A DNA stretch of 64,000 bases from an uncultured Burkholderiales bacterium (lineage in GTDB: Bacteria; Pseudomonadota; Gammaproteobacteria; Burkholderiales; Burkholderiaceae_C): contig CAIMTJ010000033.1 of the NCBI GenBank assembly GCA_903844385.1, forward strand, positions 1 to 64,000, read 5' to 3'. Shown one piece after another: positions 8,656-16,955 of this stretch. Numbering within the stretch: position 1 is the stretch's first letter; each line of letters opens with the position of its first letter. A program made the translations under genes and the position numbers. The notes beneath the pieces are model-generated. The model did no database searches, was not told where the DNA came from, and saw only the letters and a program-made list of their open reading frames with translations.

Positions 8656-9813
8656 ATGCTGAGAGAGCGTGCGCGCGGTGCGATTGCGCTGTCACGGCGT
8701 TGGGTGGTCAAAGTGGGTTCGAGTTTGGTCACCAACGAGGGTCGCGGGCTCGATGAGAAAGCCATCGGTGAGTGGTGTCGTCAAATGGCTCTATTGATCA
8801 AACCAAGAGCGGATTCAGGCCAAGCGCCGCTTGAAATCATCATGGTCTCTAGCGGTGCAGTTGCCGAGGGTATGAAGCGCTTGGGCTGGAGTTCACGCCC
8901 GAGCGCCATTCATGAGTTGCAAGCTGCGGCAGCCGTGGGTCAAATGGGCCTGGCCCAGATTTATGAGACCAAGCTCAAAGAAAACGGCCTGGGCAGCGCG
9001 CAAGTACTCCTCACCCATGCCGACTTGGCCGATCGCGAGCGCTACCTCAACGCCAAGTCCACCTTGCTCACCTTACTCAAACACGGTGTATTGCCAGTGA
9101 TCAATGAAAATGACACCGTGGTCAATGACGAGATTAAGTTCGGTGACAATGACACCTTGGCCTCGCTCGTGGCCAATTTGGTCGAGGCCGATGCGCTCAT
9201 CATCTTGACGGACCAAGCGGGCCTGTATGACTGTGATCCTCGCTCCAATGCGCAGGCTCAATTCATCGAGTGTGCGCTCGCCGGGGACGCCATGCTTGAG
9301 GGCATGGCGGGTGGAGCAGGCTCGAGTATTGGCAAGGGTGGCATGATCACCAAGGTGTTGGCCGCCAAACGCGCGGCCAGCTCAGGCGCCTCCACCGTCA
9401 TTGCGTGGGGGCGTGAGTCCGACGCATTGCTCAGACTTGCCAGTGGCGAGCGCTTGGGCACGCTGTTGTGGGCAAGCACACCCAAGTTACAGGCCAAAAA
9501 GCAATGGATGGCCGATCATTTGCAATTGAAAGGCTCTTTGCTGGTCGATGCGGGTGCAGCGAGCAAGCTCAAAGGCGGCGGCAGCTCCTTGTTGCCCATC
9601 GGTTTGGTGGGGGTTGAAGGCGATTTTTCCAGGGGAGAGGTGGTTGCCATCAAAGACCCCGATGGACTAGAGCTCGCGCGCGGGCTCTCCAACTACGCCA
9701 GCGCCGAGGCCAGACTGCTCTGCAAAAAACCTTCCAGTGATTTCGAGGCTATATTGGGCTATACCGCCGAAGACGAGATCGTGCATCGCGACAACATGGT
9801 GCTCATGCGTTGA
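8656..9813 (+). CDS. proB: Glutamate 5-kinase
   Basis: Phosphorylates glutamate with ATP, the first step of proline synthesis. The amino-acid kinase domain shows [17 protein letters not shown] near the N-terminus, the [11 protein letters not shown] region and [19 protein letters not shown]-terminal PUA domain follows from about residue 280. ATG at 8656 (385 aa) is preferred because family members begin a few residues before the [12 protein letters not shown] motif and GGGA lies 9 bases upstream; in-frame ATG at 8614 and TTG at 8584 are possible. It follows obgE on the same strand and converges with rppH. Confidence 0.93.
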   Translation: MLRERARGAIALSRRWVVKVGSSLVTNEGRGLDEKAIGEWCRQMALLIKPRADSGQAPLEIIMVSSGAVAEGMKRLGWSSRPSAIHELQAAAAVGQMGLAQIYETKLKENGLGSAQVLLTHADLADRERYLNAKSTLLTLLKHGVLPVINENDTVVNDEIKFGDNDTLASLVANLVEADALIILTDQAGLYDCDPRSNAQAQFIECALAGDAMLEGMAGGAGSSIGKGGMITKVLAAKRAASSGASTVIAWGRESDALLRLASGERLGTLLWASTPKLQAKKQWMADHLQLKGSLLVDAGAASKLKGGGSSLLPIGLVGVEGDFSRGEVVAIKDPDGLELARGLSNYASAEARLLCKKPSSDFEAILGYTAEDEIVHRDNMVLMR

Positions 9814-9836
9814 GCACCCTGGCACTGCATCAGACT

Positions 9837-10535
9837 TCAGCGCTCAAAGGAGCCGTCAGGCGGCAGATCGGTTTGCTTGGCCATGGTGTAGGGAACCCGC
9901 ACTCCCAATGTATGGTTGAGCGAGAGGTCTGCAGGTAAAGCAGTTTCCTCATGTGAGCCAATTGTCGACGCCTCTTCGGTGTCTCCTTCCAAGCCGGACG
10001 GTCGCACGCGCTGTGAGAACTCTCGGGATGGTCGTGCTCGGTGAGAGTGGTTGTTGGGCTCCAGGCGAGGTAAAAAACGCTGCAGCTCATTGAGGGCGGC
10101 TTCGTAGACACCGCGCTTGAACTCCACCACCACCTCCAGTGGAACCCAGAAATCATTCCAGCGCCAAGCGTCAAACTCAGGGTGATTGGTCGCCCTCAAG
10201 TTGAGTTGCCAGTCTTGAGCCACCAATTGCAACAAAAACCAAATTTGTTTTTGTCCCTTGTAGTGTCCTCTGGCATCGCGTCTAATATAACGATCTGGCA
10301 CTTCATAGCGCAACCAATCTCGGGTTCGGGCGAGAATACGCACATGGTCGGGCATCAGCCCAACTTCTTCGTGCAATTCCCGAAACATGGCCTGCTCTGG
10401 GCTTTCGCCCTTGTCAATGCCGCCTTGTGGAAATTGCCAACTGTGACTGCGTATGCGTTTACCCCAAAAAACCTGATTTCGATGATTCACTATGATGATG
10501 CCAACATTGGGCCGAAAGCCGTCTCTGTCAAGCAT
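9837..10535 (-). CDS. rppH: RNA pyrophosphohydrolase
   Basis: Removes pyrophosphate from 5'-triphosphorylated mRNA, which triggers decay. It begins [17 protein letters not shown], the standard RppH start, and carries the Nudix box G-G-I-D-K-G-E-S...RELHEEVGL at about residues 36-58, then [13 protein letters not shown]. At about 232 aa it has a C-terminal, Pro/Arg-rich extension of about 70 residues beyond the 160-aa E. coli enzyme, as often seen in Burkholderiales. The ATG at 10535 is preferred to a TTG two codons upstream. It is divergent from proS, and an 11-bp inverted repeat overlaps its start. Confidence 0.93.
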   Translation of the reverse strand: MLDRDGFRPNVGIIIVNHRNQVFWGKRIRSHSWQFPQGGIDKGESPEQAMFRELHEEVGLMPDHVRILARTRDWLRYEVPDRYIRRDARGHYKGQKQIWFLLQLVAQDWQLNLRATNHPEFDAWRWNDFWVPLEVVVEFKRGVYEAALNELQRFLPRLEPNNHSHRARPSREFSQRVRPSGLEGDTEEASTIGSHEETALPADLSLNHTLGVRVPYTMAKQTDLPPDGSFER

Positions 10536-10599
10536 AATCAACTCTCAAATTTTTCAATTGAGTTGATTATCCACAGTCCCCCCAATTGATCAAGGGGGG
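10534..10599 (-). promoter_or_regulatory. Inverted repeats and candidate rppH promoter in the rppH-proS gap
   Basis: ATAATCAACTC (10534-10544) and GAGTTGATTAT (10560-10570) are a perfect 11-bp inverted repeat 15 bases apart, reaching into the rppH start codon. A second inverted repeat, CCCCCC (10578-10583) and GGGGGG (10594-10599), surrounds TTGATCAA. On the minus strand, TTGATC (10588-10593) and GATAAT (10566-10571) are 16 bases apart and would serve as -35 and -10 for rppH. The long repeat thus overlaps the -10 box, as an operator would. Confidence 0.5.
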
Positions 10600-10674
10600 T
10601 GTTGCGAATTTTTTCAATTCAATGCTTGAATCATGCTTATTTTTGTAAATTAACCAGGGAAACCCTCGCGCGCT

Positions 10675-12444
10675 ATGAAAGCCTCTCAATTCCTCGTCTC
10701 CACTCTCAAAGAAGCCCCCCAGGACGCTGAAATCGTCTCTCACCAGTTGATGATTCGCTCGGGGATGATCAAAAAGCTCGGGGCCGGTATCTACAGCTAC
10801 ATGCCCATGGGATTGAGGGTGATTCGCAAAGTCGAGGCCATCATTCGGCAAGAAATGGAGAGGGCCGGCGCCATTGAGCTCACCATGCCTGTCGTGCAAC
10901 CAGCCGAGCTGTGGCAGGAAACCGGGCGTTTTGAAAAAATGGGACCTGAGCTTTTGCGCATTCGCGATCGCCATGAGCGCGATTTTGTCATCCAGCCCAC
11001 CTCCGAGGAGGTGGTCACCGATATTGCCCGCCAAGAAATCAAGAGCTACAAACAGTTGCCCAAGAATTTTTATCAAATCCAAACCAAATTCAGGGACGAG
11101 CGTCGCCCTCGTTTTGGTCTCATGCGCGGGCGCGAGTTCATCATGAAAGATGCGTACAGCTTTGATGCGAGTCCAGAGAAGGCGAGAGAGAGTTATGCCA
11201 CCATGGCGAGCGCTTATCGGCGCATTTTTGATCGTTTTGGCTTGCAATACCGCGCGGTGGCCGCTGACAGTGGCGCTATTGGTGGCGACTTGAGTGAAGA
11301 GTTTCAGGTGATCGCTGAAACCGGTGAGGACGCCATTGTGTTTTGTGCACAAAGTGACTACGCAGCCAATATGGAAAAAGCCCAAGCCCTGGCACCAAGC
11401 CATGTGCGCGCTCAGGCCACACGGCCTCTCAAGCGTGAAGCCACCCCCTCGCAAACCACCTGTGAGGAGGTCGCGGCTTTGTTGGGTGTGCCCTTGCAGC
11501 AAACCGTCAAGTCCTTGGTCTGGGTGTATGAACAAAGCGGCGAGAGTGGGGAGGTAGCGCCCGAGTTTTGCTTGGTGCTCCTGCGCGGGGACCATGAGCT
11601 CAATGAGGTGAAACTGGCCAAAGTGCCGCACTTCGCACAAGGCCAGCTTCGCCTGGCCCATGCCAAAGAGATTGAGGGCTTGTTTGCCTGTGGCCCAGGA
11701 TTTTTGGGGCCGGTAGGCCGACCCCAAGGCATGCGTCTTTTGGTGGACCGCGACGCAGCGCTCTTGTCCGATTGGGTCTGTGGTGCCAATGAGGCTGGAT
11801 TTCACCTCTCAGGTGTGAACTGGGCAAGAGACTTGGCTTTGCCGCTGCAAGAAGAGGTCTATGACTTGAGAAACGTGGTGAGTGGCGATCTCTCGCCTTG
11901 TGGTCAAGGCACGCTGAGCATCGAGCGGGGTATTGAAGTGGGTCATATTTTTTACTTGGGCACCAAATACTCCAAGGCCATGCATGCGACTTTCTTGGAT
12001 GTCAACGGCAAACCCCAAGCCATGGAGATGGGGTGTTATGGCATTGGTGTCACGCGTTTACCGGCGGCGGCCATTGAACAAAATCACGATGACAAGGGCA
12101 TGATTTGGCCCGAGTCGATTGCCCCCTTTGTGTTGGTGATCTGCCCCATCGGGATGGACCGCAGTGAGGAGGTGAGAGTGCAGGCACACGCCCTTTACGA
12201 GCAGGCTGTGGAGCTTGGTTGGGACGTGATGCTTGACGACCGTGGCGAGCGCCCTGGTGTCATGTTTGCCGATTGGGAGCTCATCGGTGTGCCCCACCGA
12301 TTGGTGGTGTCCGATCGAAGCCTGAAGTCAGGGGTCGCGGAGTACCAGCATCGACGCGAGCCCCAAGCCACTGAGTTGCCTTTGGCTGAGGTGATCTCGT
12401 TTTTAAGCGGGAAAATTCAGCACGAAAGCCGCAAAAAGCGTTGA
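10675..12444 (+). CDS. proS: Prolyl-tRNA synthetase
   Basis: Class II aminoacyl-tRNA synthetase charging tRNA-Pro. It begins [19 protein letters not shown], with motif 2 around [27 protein letters not shown] (about residues 139-165). An inserted editing (INS/YbaK-like) domain spans about 230-390, motif 3 ([10 protein letters not shown]) is at about 450, and the anticodon-binding domain closes the protein. At 589 aa it is the bacterial form with editing domain. A 412-codon open frame on the opposite strand is a shadow of this gene. A hairpin terminator follows. Confidence 0.97.
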   Translation: MKASQFLVSTLKEAPQDAEIVSHQLMIRSGMIKKLGAGIYSYMPMGLRVIRKVEAIIRQEMERAGAIELTMPVVQPAELWQETGRFEKMGPELLRIRDRHERDFVIQPTSEEVVTDIARQEIKSYKQLPKNFYQIQTKFRDERRPRFGLMRGREFIMKDAYSFDASPEKARESYATMASAYRRIFDRFGLQYRAVAADSGAIGGDLSEEFQVIAETGEDAIVFCAQSDYAANMEKAQALAPSHVRAQATRPLKREATPSQTTCEEVAALLGVPLQQTVKSLVWVYEQSGESGEVAPEFCLVLLRGDHELNEVKLAKVPHFAQGQLRLAHAKEIEGLFACGPGFLGPVGRPQGMRLLVDRDAALLSDWVCGANEAGFHLSGVNWARDLALPLQEEVYDLRNVVSGDLSPCGQGTLSIERGIEVGHIFYLGTKYSKAMHATFLDVNGKPQAMEMGCYGIGVTRLPAAAIEQNHDDKGMIWPESIAPFVLVICPIGMDRSEEVRVQAHALYEQAVELGWDVMLDDRGERPGVMFADWELIGVPHRLVVSDRSLKSGVAEYQHRREPQATELPLAEVISFLSGKIQHESRKKR

Positions 12445-12486
12445 TGTTGGTGGCGAGTTGGAGAGTGCTTGCCCTGAGACTGGCCC

Positions 12487-12506
12487 GCGCCATGGAGTCA
12501 TGGCGC
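12487..12506. terminator. Hairpin between convergent proS and grxD
   Basis: GCGCCATG (12487-12494), loop GAGT, CATGGCGC (12499-12506), then CTTTG. A perfect 8-bp stem in the gap between two convergent genes, so it may act in both directions, though the T tract is short. Confidence 0.5.
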
Positions 12507-12557
12507 CTTTGAGCGTTGTAGTTATTGCAAAAGCACTTGGCTCGAAGAGTCTTGGGC

Positions 12558-12875
12558 TTAGGCCTTCAACACTTGGGTGAGCTCACCCGACTCAAACATC
12601 TCCATCATGATGTCGGAGCCACCAATGAATTCGCCCTTGACGTAGAGTTGTGGAATGGTGGGCCAGTTGCTGTACTCTTTGATGCCTTGGCGAATTTCGG
12701 GCTCTTCTAAAACGTTGATGGTTTTGAGTCCCTTGACATCCACCCCAGAGGCCTTGAGGACTTGGATAGCTCGCCCTGAGAACCCGCATTGGGGGAAATT
12801 GGCATCTCCCTTCATGAAAAGCACCACGTCGTGGTTTTTAACCAATTGATCAATTTGGGTCTGTACGTTATCCAT
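12558..12875 (-). CDS. grxD: Monothiol glutaredoxin (Grx4 type)
   Basis: A 105-aa monothiol glutaredoxin that carries or transfers [2Fe-2S] clusters. The active site CGFS lies in the stretch FPQCGFSGRAIQVL, with the glutathione-binding WPTIPQLYV and GGSDI motifs after it. The start at 12875 (MDNVQTQIDQLVKNHDVVLFMKG) gives the family's normal length; the frame extends upstream to 12977 without family similarity. It is downstream of hemA-prfA-prmC, the usual betaproteobacterial order. Confidence 0.95.
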   Translation of the reverse strand: MDNVQTQIDQLVKNHDVVLFMKGDANFPQCGFSGRAIQVLKASGVDVKGLKTINVLEEPEIRQGIKEYSNWPTIPQLYVKGEFIGGSDIMMEMFESGELTQVLKA

Positions 12876-12978
12876 GGCTTGGGCACTCCAAAAACGGTAA
12901 AAACGTGCTGCCTTGTCAGGTCTCTGGGGTCTCTTGGGCCACTGGAGAGCATGAGCGACAACACTGGAATGAGCCATT

Positions 12979-13911
12979 TTATGCCATGTTTGGGCGTTGC
13001 GCGCCAGTGCAGCGTGGGATGCCCGCGAGGTCAGGGCGGGTATGGATGTTCAAGTAGCCCCATTGCGCCAGGGTCGATTGCACCCGCTCACTTTGGTCGT
13101 GACCGTGCTCCAACAGCAGCCATCCCTGGGGCTGGAGGTGCTCGAGCGCCGTCTTGGCAATGCGGCGGATGTCGGCCATGCCACCATCGGCACTGACCAA
13201 GGCACTCACGGGTTCATGGCCCAATTTGGCCAGATGGGGGTCGCCTGGGGCAATGTAGGGCGGGTTGGAGACGATCAGCTCAAAGCGTGTGGACCCCAAA
13301 GCCTCAAGCCAATTGCTTTCTTGAAGGGTCAACGTCAACCCCAAACTCTTCGCATTGTGCTCGCACAGTGCCAATGCGCCTGGGCTGCTGTCCACAGCCC
13401 AGACTTCCACACTCGGGGCATGGGCCTTCAGAGCCAAGGCGATGGCCCCACTGCCACACCCCAAGTCCACCACACGCAGAGTTTGATTCTTGGCATTGCC
13501 TATGGACGTTGAACTTTGAAGAGAGTGTGTACTCACTTCAATTTTTTGATGCAAGATCTCCAAGGCCCAATCGACCAAGGTTTCGGTGTCTGACCTCGGG
13601 TCCAAGACACGTTCATCCACTTGCAAGGTCAGGCCATAAAAACAATTTTCATGGGTGATGTAAGCCAGGGGAACATGGTCGAGCCTTCTTTGCACGTCGG
13701 CCCAGAATGCCTCGCTTTGCTGCTGGCTCAAGCAGATTTGGTCATGGGTGTAGAGCCAGGCTCGGTTGCCCTGGGCTTGTGTCAAGGCTTTGAGCATGAG
13801 GCTTTGGCATTCCCAAAGCGTGAGCCCGTGTTGGCGCGCGCGCTGTATCCAGTCTGCCGCGGTGAGCAGCGGGGCCCCGAGTGGCAGCGTTGTGGGCTGT
13901 GGTGAAGTCAT
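12979..13911 (-). CDS. prmC: Release factor glutamine methyltransferase
   Basis: Methylates the glutamine of the GGQ motif in release factors RF1 and RF2. The SAM motif VVDLGCGSGAIALAL and the catalytic NPPY (IVSNPPYIAPGD) are present, with the PrmC N-terminal helical domain containing PLAYITHENCFYGL. The ATG at 13911 gives 310 aa, a little above the usual 280; the frame runs further upstream to 13992 but overlaps prfA. It lies just downstream of its substrate gene prfA on the minus strand. Confidence 0.94.
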   Translation of the reverse strand: MTSPQPTTLPLGAPLLTAADWIQRARQHGLTLWECQSLMLKALTQAQGNRAWLYTHDQICLSQQQSEAFWADVQRRLDHVPLAYITHENCFYGLTLQVDERVLDPRSDTETLVDWALEILHQKIEVSTHSLQSSTSIGNAKNQTLRVVDLGCGSGAIALALKAHAPSVEVWAVDSSPGALALCEHNAKSLGLTLTLQESNWLEALGSTRFELIVSNPPYIAPGDPHLAKLGHEPVSALVSADGGMADIRRIAKTALEHLQPQGWLLLEHGHDQSERVQSTLAQWGYLNIHTRPDLAGIPRCTGAQRPNMA

Positions 13912-13936
13912 GTCGCGTTCAAAAGACGTGCTGAGG

Positions 13937-15061
13937 TCAAACCACCAGCCCGCCGATTTCAAGGTCTTGCATGAGCTCGCTCTCGCGCGCATGCTGCAAG
14001 GCGGTCAAGACCTCTTTCAAGTCGCCTTCCATGATTTGGGACAGCTTGTACAAGGTCAGATTGATGCGGTGGTCACTCAGTCGCCCTTGGGGAAAGTTGT
14101 AGGTTCGAATTCGGTCTGAGCGGTCACCGCTGCCAATGAGGCCTTTGCGTGTTGCCGCTTCTTTCAAGGAGCGCTCGAGGCGGTCTTTTTCTTGAATCCT
14201 GGCCAACAGCACTTGCATGGCCTTGGCCTTGTTGCGGTGCTGGGAGCGGTCATCTTGGCATTCGGCGACGATCCCAGTGGGCAAGTGGGTGACACGCACA
14301 GCAGAATCCGTTTTGTTGATGTGCTGCCCGCCCGCACCCGAGGCTCGGTAGGTGTCGATGCGCAGGTCTGCTGGATTGATCTCGATGCTTTGGTGCGGAT
14401 CGGGCTCAGGCATCACCGCCACCGTGCAAGCACTCGTGTGTATCCTGCCTTGTGACTCGGTGGTGGGCACGCGCTGAACGCGGTGTCCGCCAGACTCAAA
14501 GCGCAAAGCACCGTAGACTTTCTCGCCCTCCATGCGCACCACCACCTCTTTGAAGCCACCCAACTCACTGGCCGACTCGCTCATGATCTCGCACTTCCAG
14601 CCGACTTTCTCGGCATAGCGCATGTACATGCGCAATAGGTCAGCGGCAAAGAGGGCTGATTCGTCGCCACCGGTGCCAGCTCGAATTTCCAAATAAGCGT
14701 TGCGTGCGTCTTCGGGGTCCTTGGGCAACAGCAAGCGTTGCAGCTCGGCATCCAATTGCTCGGTCTCGGCCTCTAAGCTGTCGACCTCGGCTTGTGCCAT
14801 GGCGAGCATGTCGGCGTCGTCGGGTTGTAGGGGCGTTGACACGGTGGACTCCGTGACCAAGGCCCGAGCTTGGAGCAACTCGGCTTGGGCGCTTTGGTAA
14901 CGCAGCCAGCGAGAGGCGATGACTGCCACTTCGGCGTGCTCGCGCGAGAGCCCCATGAACTGCTGCATGTCTTTGAGGATGTCCTCGCGGGCCAGTAAAA
15001 AATCAAGCTCGGCCAAACGAACGGCGTAACGCTCGAGTTGGGTTTGCATAAAGGGTTTCAT
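13937..15061 (-). CDS. prfA: Peptide chain release factor 1
   Basis: RF1 terminates translation at UAA and UAG. The GGQ motif ([16 protein letters not shown]) enters the peptidyl-transferase centre. The anticodon-like tripeptide region is within the [20 protein letters not shown] segment. The ATG at 15061 ([12 protein letters not shown]) matches the usual MKP start and gives 374 aa (about 360 is typical); an internal ATG at 15049 and an upstream TTG at 15091 are alternatives. Gene order hemA-prfA-prmC is conserved. Confidence 0.96.
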   Translation of the reverse strand: MKPFMQTQLERYAVRLAELDFLLAREDILKDMQQFMGLSREHAEVAVIASRWLRYQSAQAELLQARALVTESTVSTPLQPDDADMLAMAQAEVDSLEAETEQLDAELQRLLLPKDPEDARNAYLEIRAGTGGDESALFAADLLRMYMRYAEKVGWKCEIMSESASELGGFKEVVVRMEGEKVYGALRFESGGHRVQRVPTTESQGRIHTSACTVAVMPEPDPHQSIEINPADLRIDTYRASGAGGQHINKTDSAVRVTHLPTGIVAECQDDRSQHRNKAKAMQVLLARIQEKDRLERSLKEAATRKGLIGSGDRSDRIRTYNFPQGRLSDHRINLTLYKLSQIMEGDLKEVLTALQHARESELMQDLEIGGLVV

Positions 15062-15238
15062 GGGTGTTCGAAATGGAGTGGTGGGGAACAAAAAAGGGGG
15101 GTGACATCAGGGGCTGTTTTGATGAGACTTCGGGCACCAGGCTCAAGGATCGATCCTGAGTTCGCTCCAAGTACCAACTCGAGGCCACAGAAGTCTGCGG
15201 TGCGTGCGCTCGTCAAGCCAAGGAGCGACAGGTCGGCG

Positions 15239-16504
15239 CTAACGGTGGTGTCTCTCGCGCAGGAAAAAATGCTGCACGGCTTGCACGCAGGCTTCGCGCG
15301 ACTCGGTGTCAGCATGGTGCAGCTCGGCCATGGCACCGTGCAGCATCTTGTGGCTCAAGCCCTTGGCCAAAGACTCCAGGGCAGCGTCGATGCTCTCACC
15401 CTTGGCCAAGAGTTTTTTGGCTTTGGCCAGCTCACTGGTTTGCCAGTGTTGCGCTTGGGTGTTGAGTTGCTGAATCAAGGGCACGATGCTGCGCTCACCC
15501 AGCCATTTGGCAAAGCTTTGCACGCCCTCATCTATGATGCGCTCAGCGTGCTGCACTGCCGCTTGTCGACTCGCTTGAGCGCTTTGAACCGCACCGCTCA
15601 AATCGTCCACGGTGTACAAATACACATCGCCCAGGCCCTTGACCTCGGGCTCAATGTCTCTGGGTACCGCCAAGTCGACCATGAAGATGGGGCGACGCTT
15701 GCGCGTTTTGAGAGCCCTCTCCACCGCGCCCAAGCCAATCAAGGGCAGAGAGCTCGCCGTGCAGCTCACCACGATGTCAAACTCATGCAGGCGCTGCGGT
15801 AAATCGGCCAAACGCATGGCTTGTCCATTGAACTGCTTGGCCAGAGACTGCGCTTTTTCGAGCGTGCGGTTGGCAATACAAATTTGAGCAGGTTGCTTGG
15901 CTGCAAAGTGAGTGGCGCACAACTCAATCATCTCACCCGCGCCGACAAACAAGACCTGAAGAGGACCCAGGTCACCAAAAATCTGTGTCGCCAAGCGCAC
16001 CGAAGCCGCGGCCATGCTGATGGACAAGTGACCAATTTCGGTGTTGCTGCGCACGTCCTTGGCGACAGAAAATGTGCGTTGAAACAGTTGGTGCAAGGTG
16101 GTTCCCAAGGAGCCCACTTCGGAGGCCAAGCGAACCGCGTCCTTCATTTGTCCCAAAATCTGGGGCTCACCCAGCACCATGGAGTCCAGTCCACTGGCAA
16201 CGCGAAAAGCGTGACGAGCAGCCTCTTGGTCTTGTAAAACGTAGCTGTGGGCTTGCAGTGTCTCGTAGGACACCCCGCCAGAGTGGGCCAGCCATTCAAA
16301 TGAACGCTTGAGAGCAGGTTCGTTGGCGGCACAATAGATCTCGGTGCGATTGCAAGTCGACAATATCGCCGCTTCTGCATTGGCGGAGATGATGTTTTGC
16401 AAGCCACTGAGCACCGGGGGCATGTGTTCGAGGGCGAAGGCGAACTTACCCCTCAAATCAAGAGGAGCGGTATTGTGATTGAGGCCCAAAGCCCAGACTG
16501 CCAT
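15239..16504 (-). CDS. hemA: Glutamyl-tRNA reductase
   Basis: Reduces glutamyl-tRNA to glutamate-1-semialdehyde, the committed step of C5-type heme synthesis. The N-terminal catalytic motif ILSTCNRTEIY carries the active-site cysteine near residue 50, followed by the NADPH-binding domain (VLFVGAGEMIELCATHF) and a C-terminal dimerisation helix region. The start at 16504 (MAVWALGLNHNTAPLDLR) gives 421 aa; 12 more residues are possible upstream. It begins the hemA-prfA-prmC-grxD block and is divergent from a small membrane protein 23 bases away. Confidence 0.96.
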   Translation of the reverse strand: MAVWALGLNHNTAPLDLRGKFAFALEHMPPVLSGLQNIISANAEAAILSTCNRTEIYCAANEPALKRSFEWLAHSGGVSYETLQAHSYVLQDQEAARHAFRVASGLDSMVLGEPQILGQMKDAVRLASEVGSLGTTLHQLFQRTFSVAKDVRSNTEIGHLSISMAAASVRLATQIFGDLGPLQVLFVGAGEMIELCATHFAAKQPAQICIANRTLEKAQSLAKQFNGQAMRLADLPQRLHEFDIVVSCTASSLPLIGLGAVERALKTRKRRPIFMVDLAVPRDIEPEVKGLGDVYLYTVDDLSGAVQSAQASRQAAVQHAERIIDEGVQSFAKWLGERSIVPLIQQLNTQAQHWQTSELAKAKKLLAKGESIDAALESLAKGLSHKMLHGAMAELHHADTESREACVQAVQHFFLRERHHR

Positions 16505-16527
16505 CCAGTGATTATAAAATTGCCAGC

Positions 16528-16803
16528 ATGTCTTGGACAAGTTTATTGAACCATATCGCCAATTTTTTTCTCCCCAGCCTCTTTTTGGCCGTGGGTTTGG
16601 GTCTTTTTGCGTCTGTGCGGGGTCGCAGCAACAACGCTGCCCCTTTTTGGCCTGGGGTCATGGTCTTGCTGGTGGTGGGCGCCATTTGTCAAGCCACGCT
16701 GGTGTTTTTGGGCTTGAAAGATGGCTCTATCACGGGCTACGCCGCATTGGTGGGGGTGGTCTGCCTCACCCATTGGTTGTGGACTTGGGCCACCCACGGC
16801 TAA
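16528..16803 (+). CDS. Small membrane protein of unknown function
   Basis: A 91-aa protein with three predicted hydrophobic segments: about residues 12-28 (FFLPSLFLAVGLGLF), 42-62 (PGVMVLLVVGAICQATLVFLG) and 70-87 (YAALVGVVCLTHWLWTW). It begins MSWTSLLNHIANFF. It is divergent from hemA with only 23 bases between starts, so the promoters must overlap the coding regions or each other. I recognise no named family. The clean hydrophobic pattern and the tight position between two real genes support it as a real gene. Confidence 0.7.
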   Translation: MSWTSLLNHIANFFLPSLFLAVGLGLFASVRGRSNNAAPFWPGVMVLLVVGAICQATLVFLGLKDGSITGYAALVGVVCLTHWLWTWATHG

Positions 16804-16899
16804 AACTGAGGTGTCTGCGGTGGAATTGGCCGTTTTTTCTTAAAATGTGGTCATCAAGGTCATTCAGGGCATTTGTTGGCCTGGGCGGGTGCCTCAGTT
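16804..16899. repeat. 8-bp inverted repeat with 80-base spacing
   Basis: AACTGAGG at 16804-16811 and its exact complement CCTCAGTT at 16892-16899 flank 80 bases of spacer upstream of the large oxidoreductase gene. It could form a long-range leader stem if the spacer is transcribed, or may be chance. The rest of the gap (16900-16955) is AT-rich with no clear promoter hexamer pair. Confidence 0.25.
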
Positions 16900-16955
16900 A
16901 TTATTAGGGTTATCTACAGTAGTCCCTTTTTTTAAAGAAAAAGATCCCAAAGACC

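Noticed and set aside
10567-11805. 412-codon open frame on the minus strand opposite proS
   Set aside because: It lies wholly within the convincing prolyl-tRNA synthetase gene and near its promoter, its predicted product (His/Leu/Gly-rich) matches no family, and such frames are common opposite G+C-rich genes.
15038-15802. 254-codon plus-strand frame across the prfA-hemA junction
   Set aside because: It runs antisense to hemA and the prfA leader and has no domain or plausible start signal.
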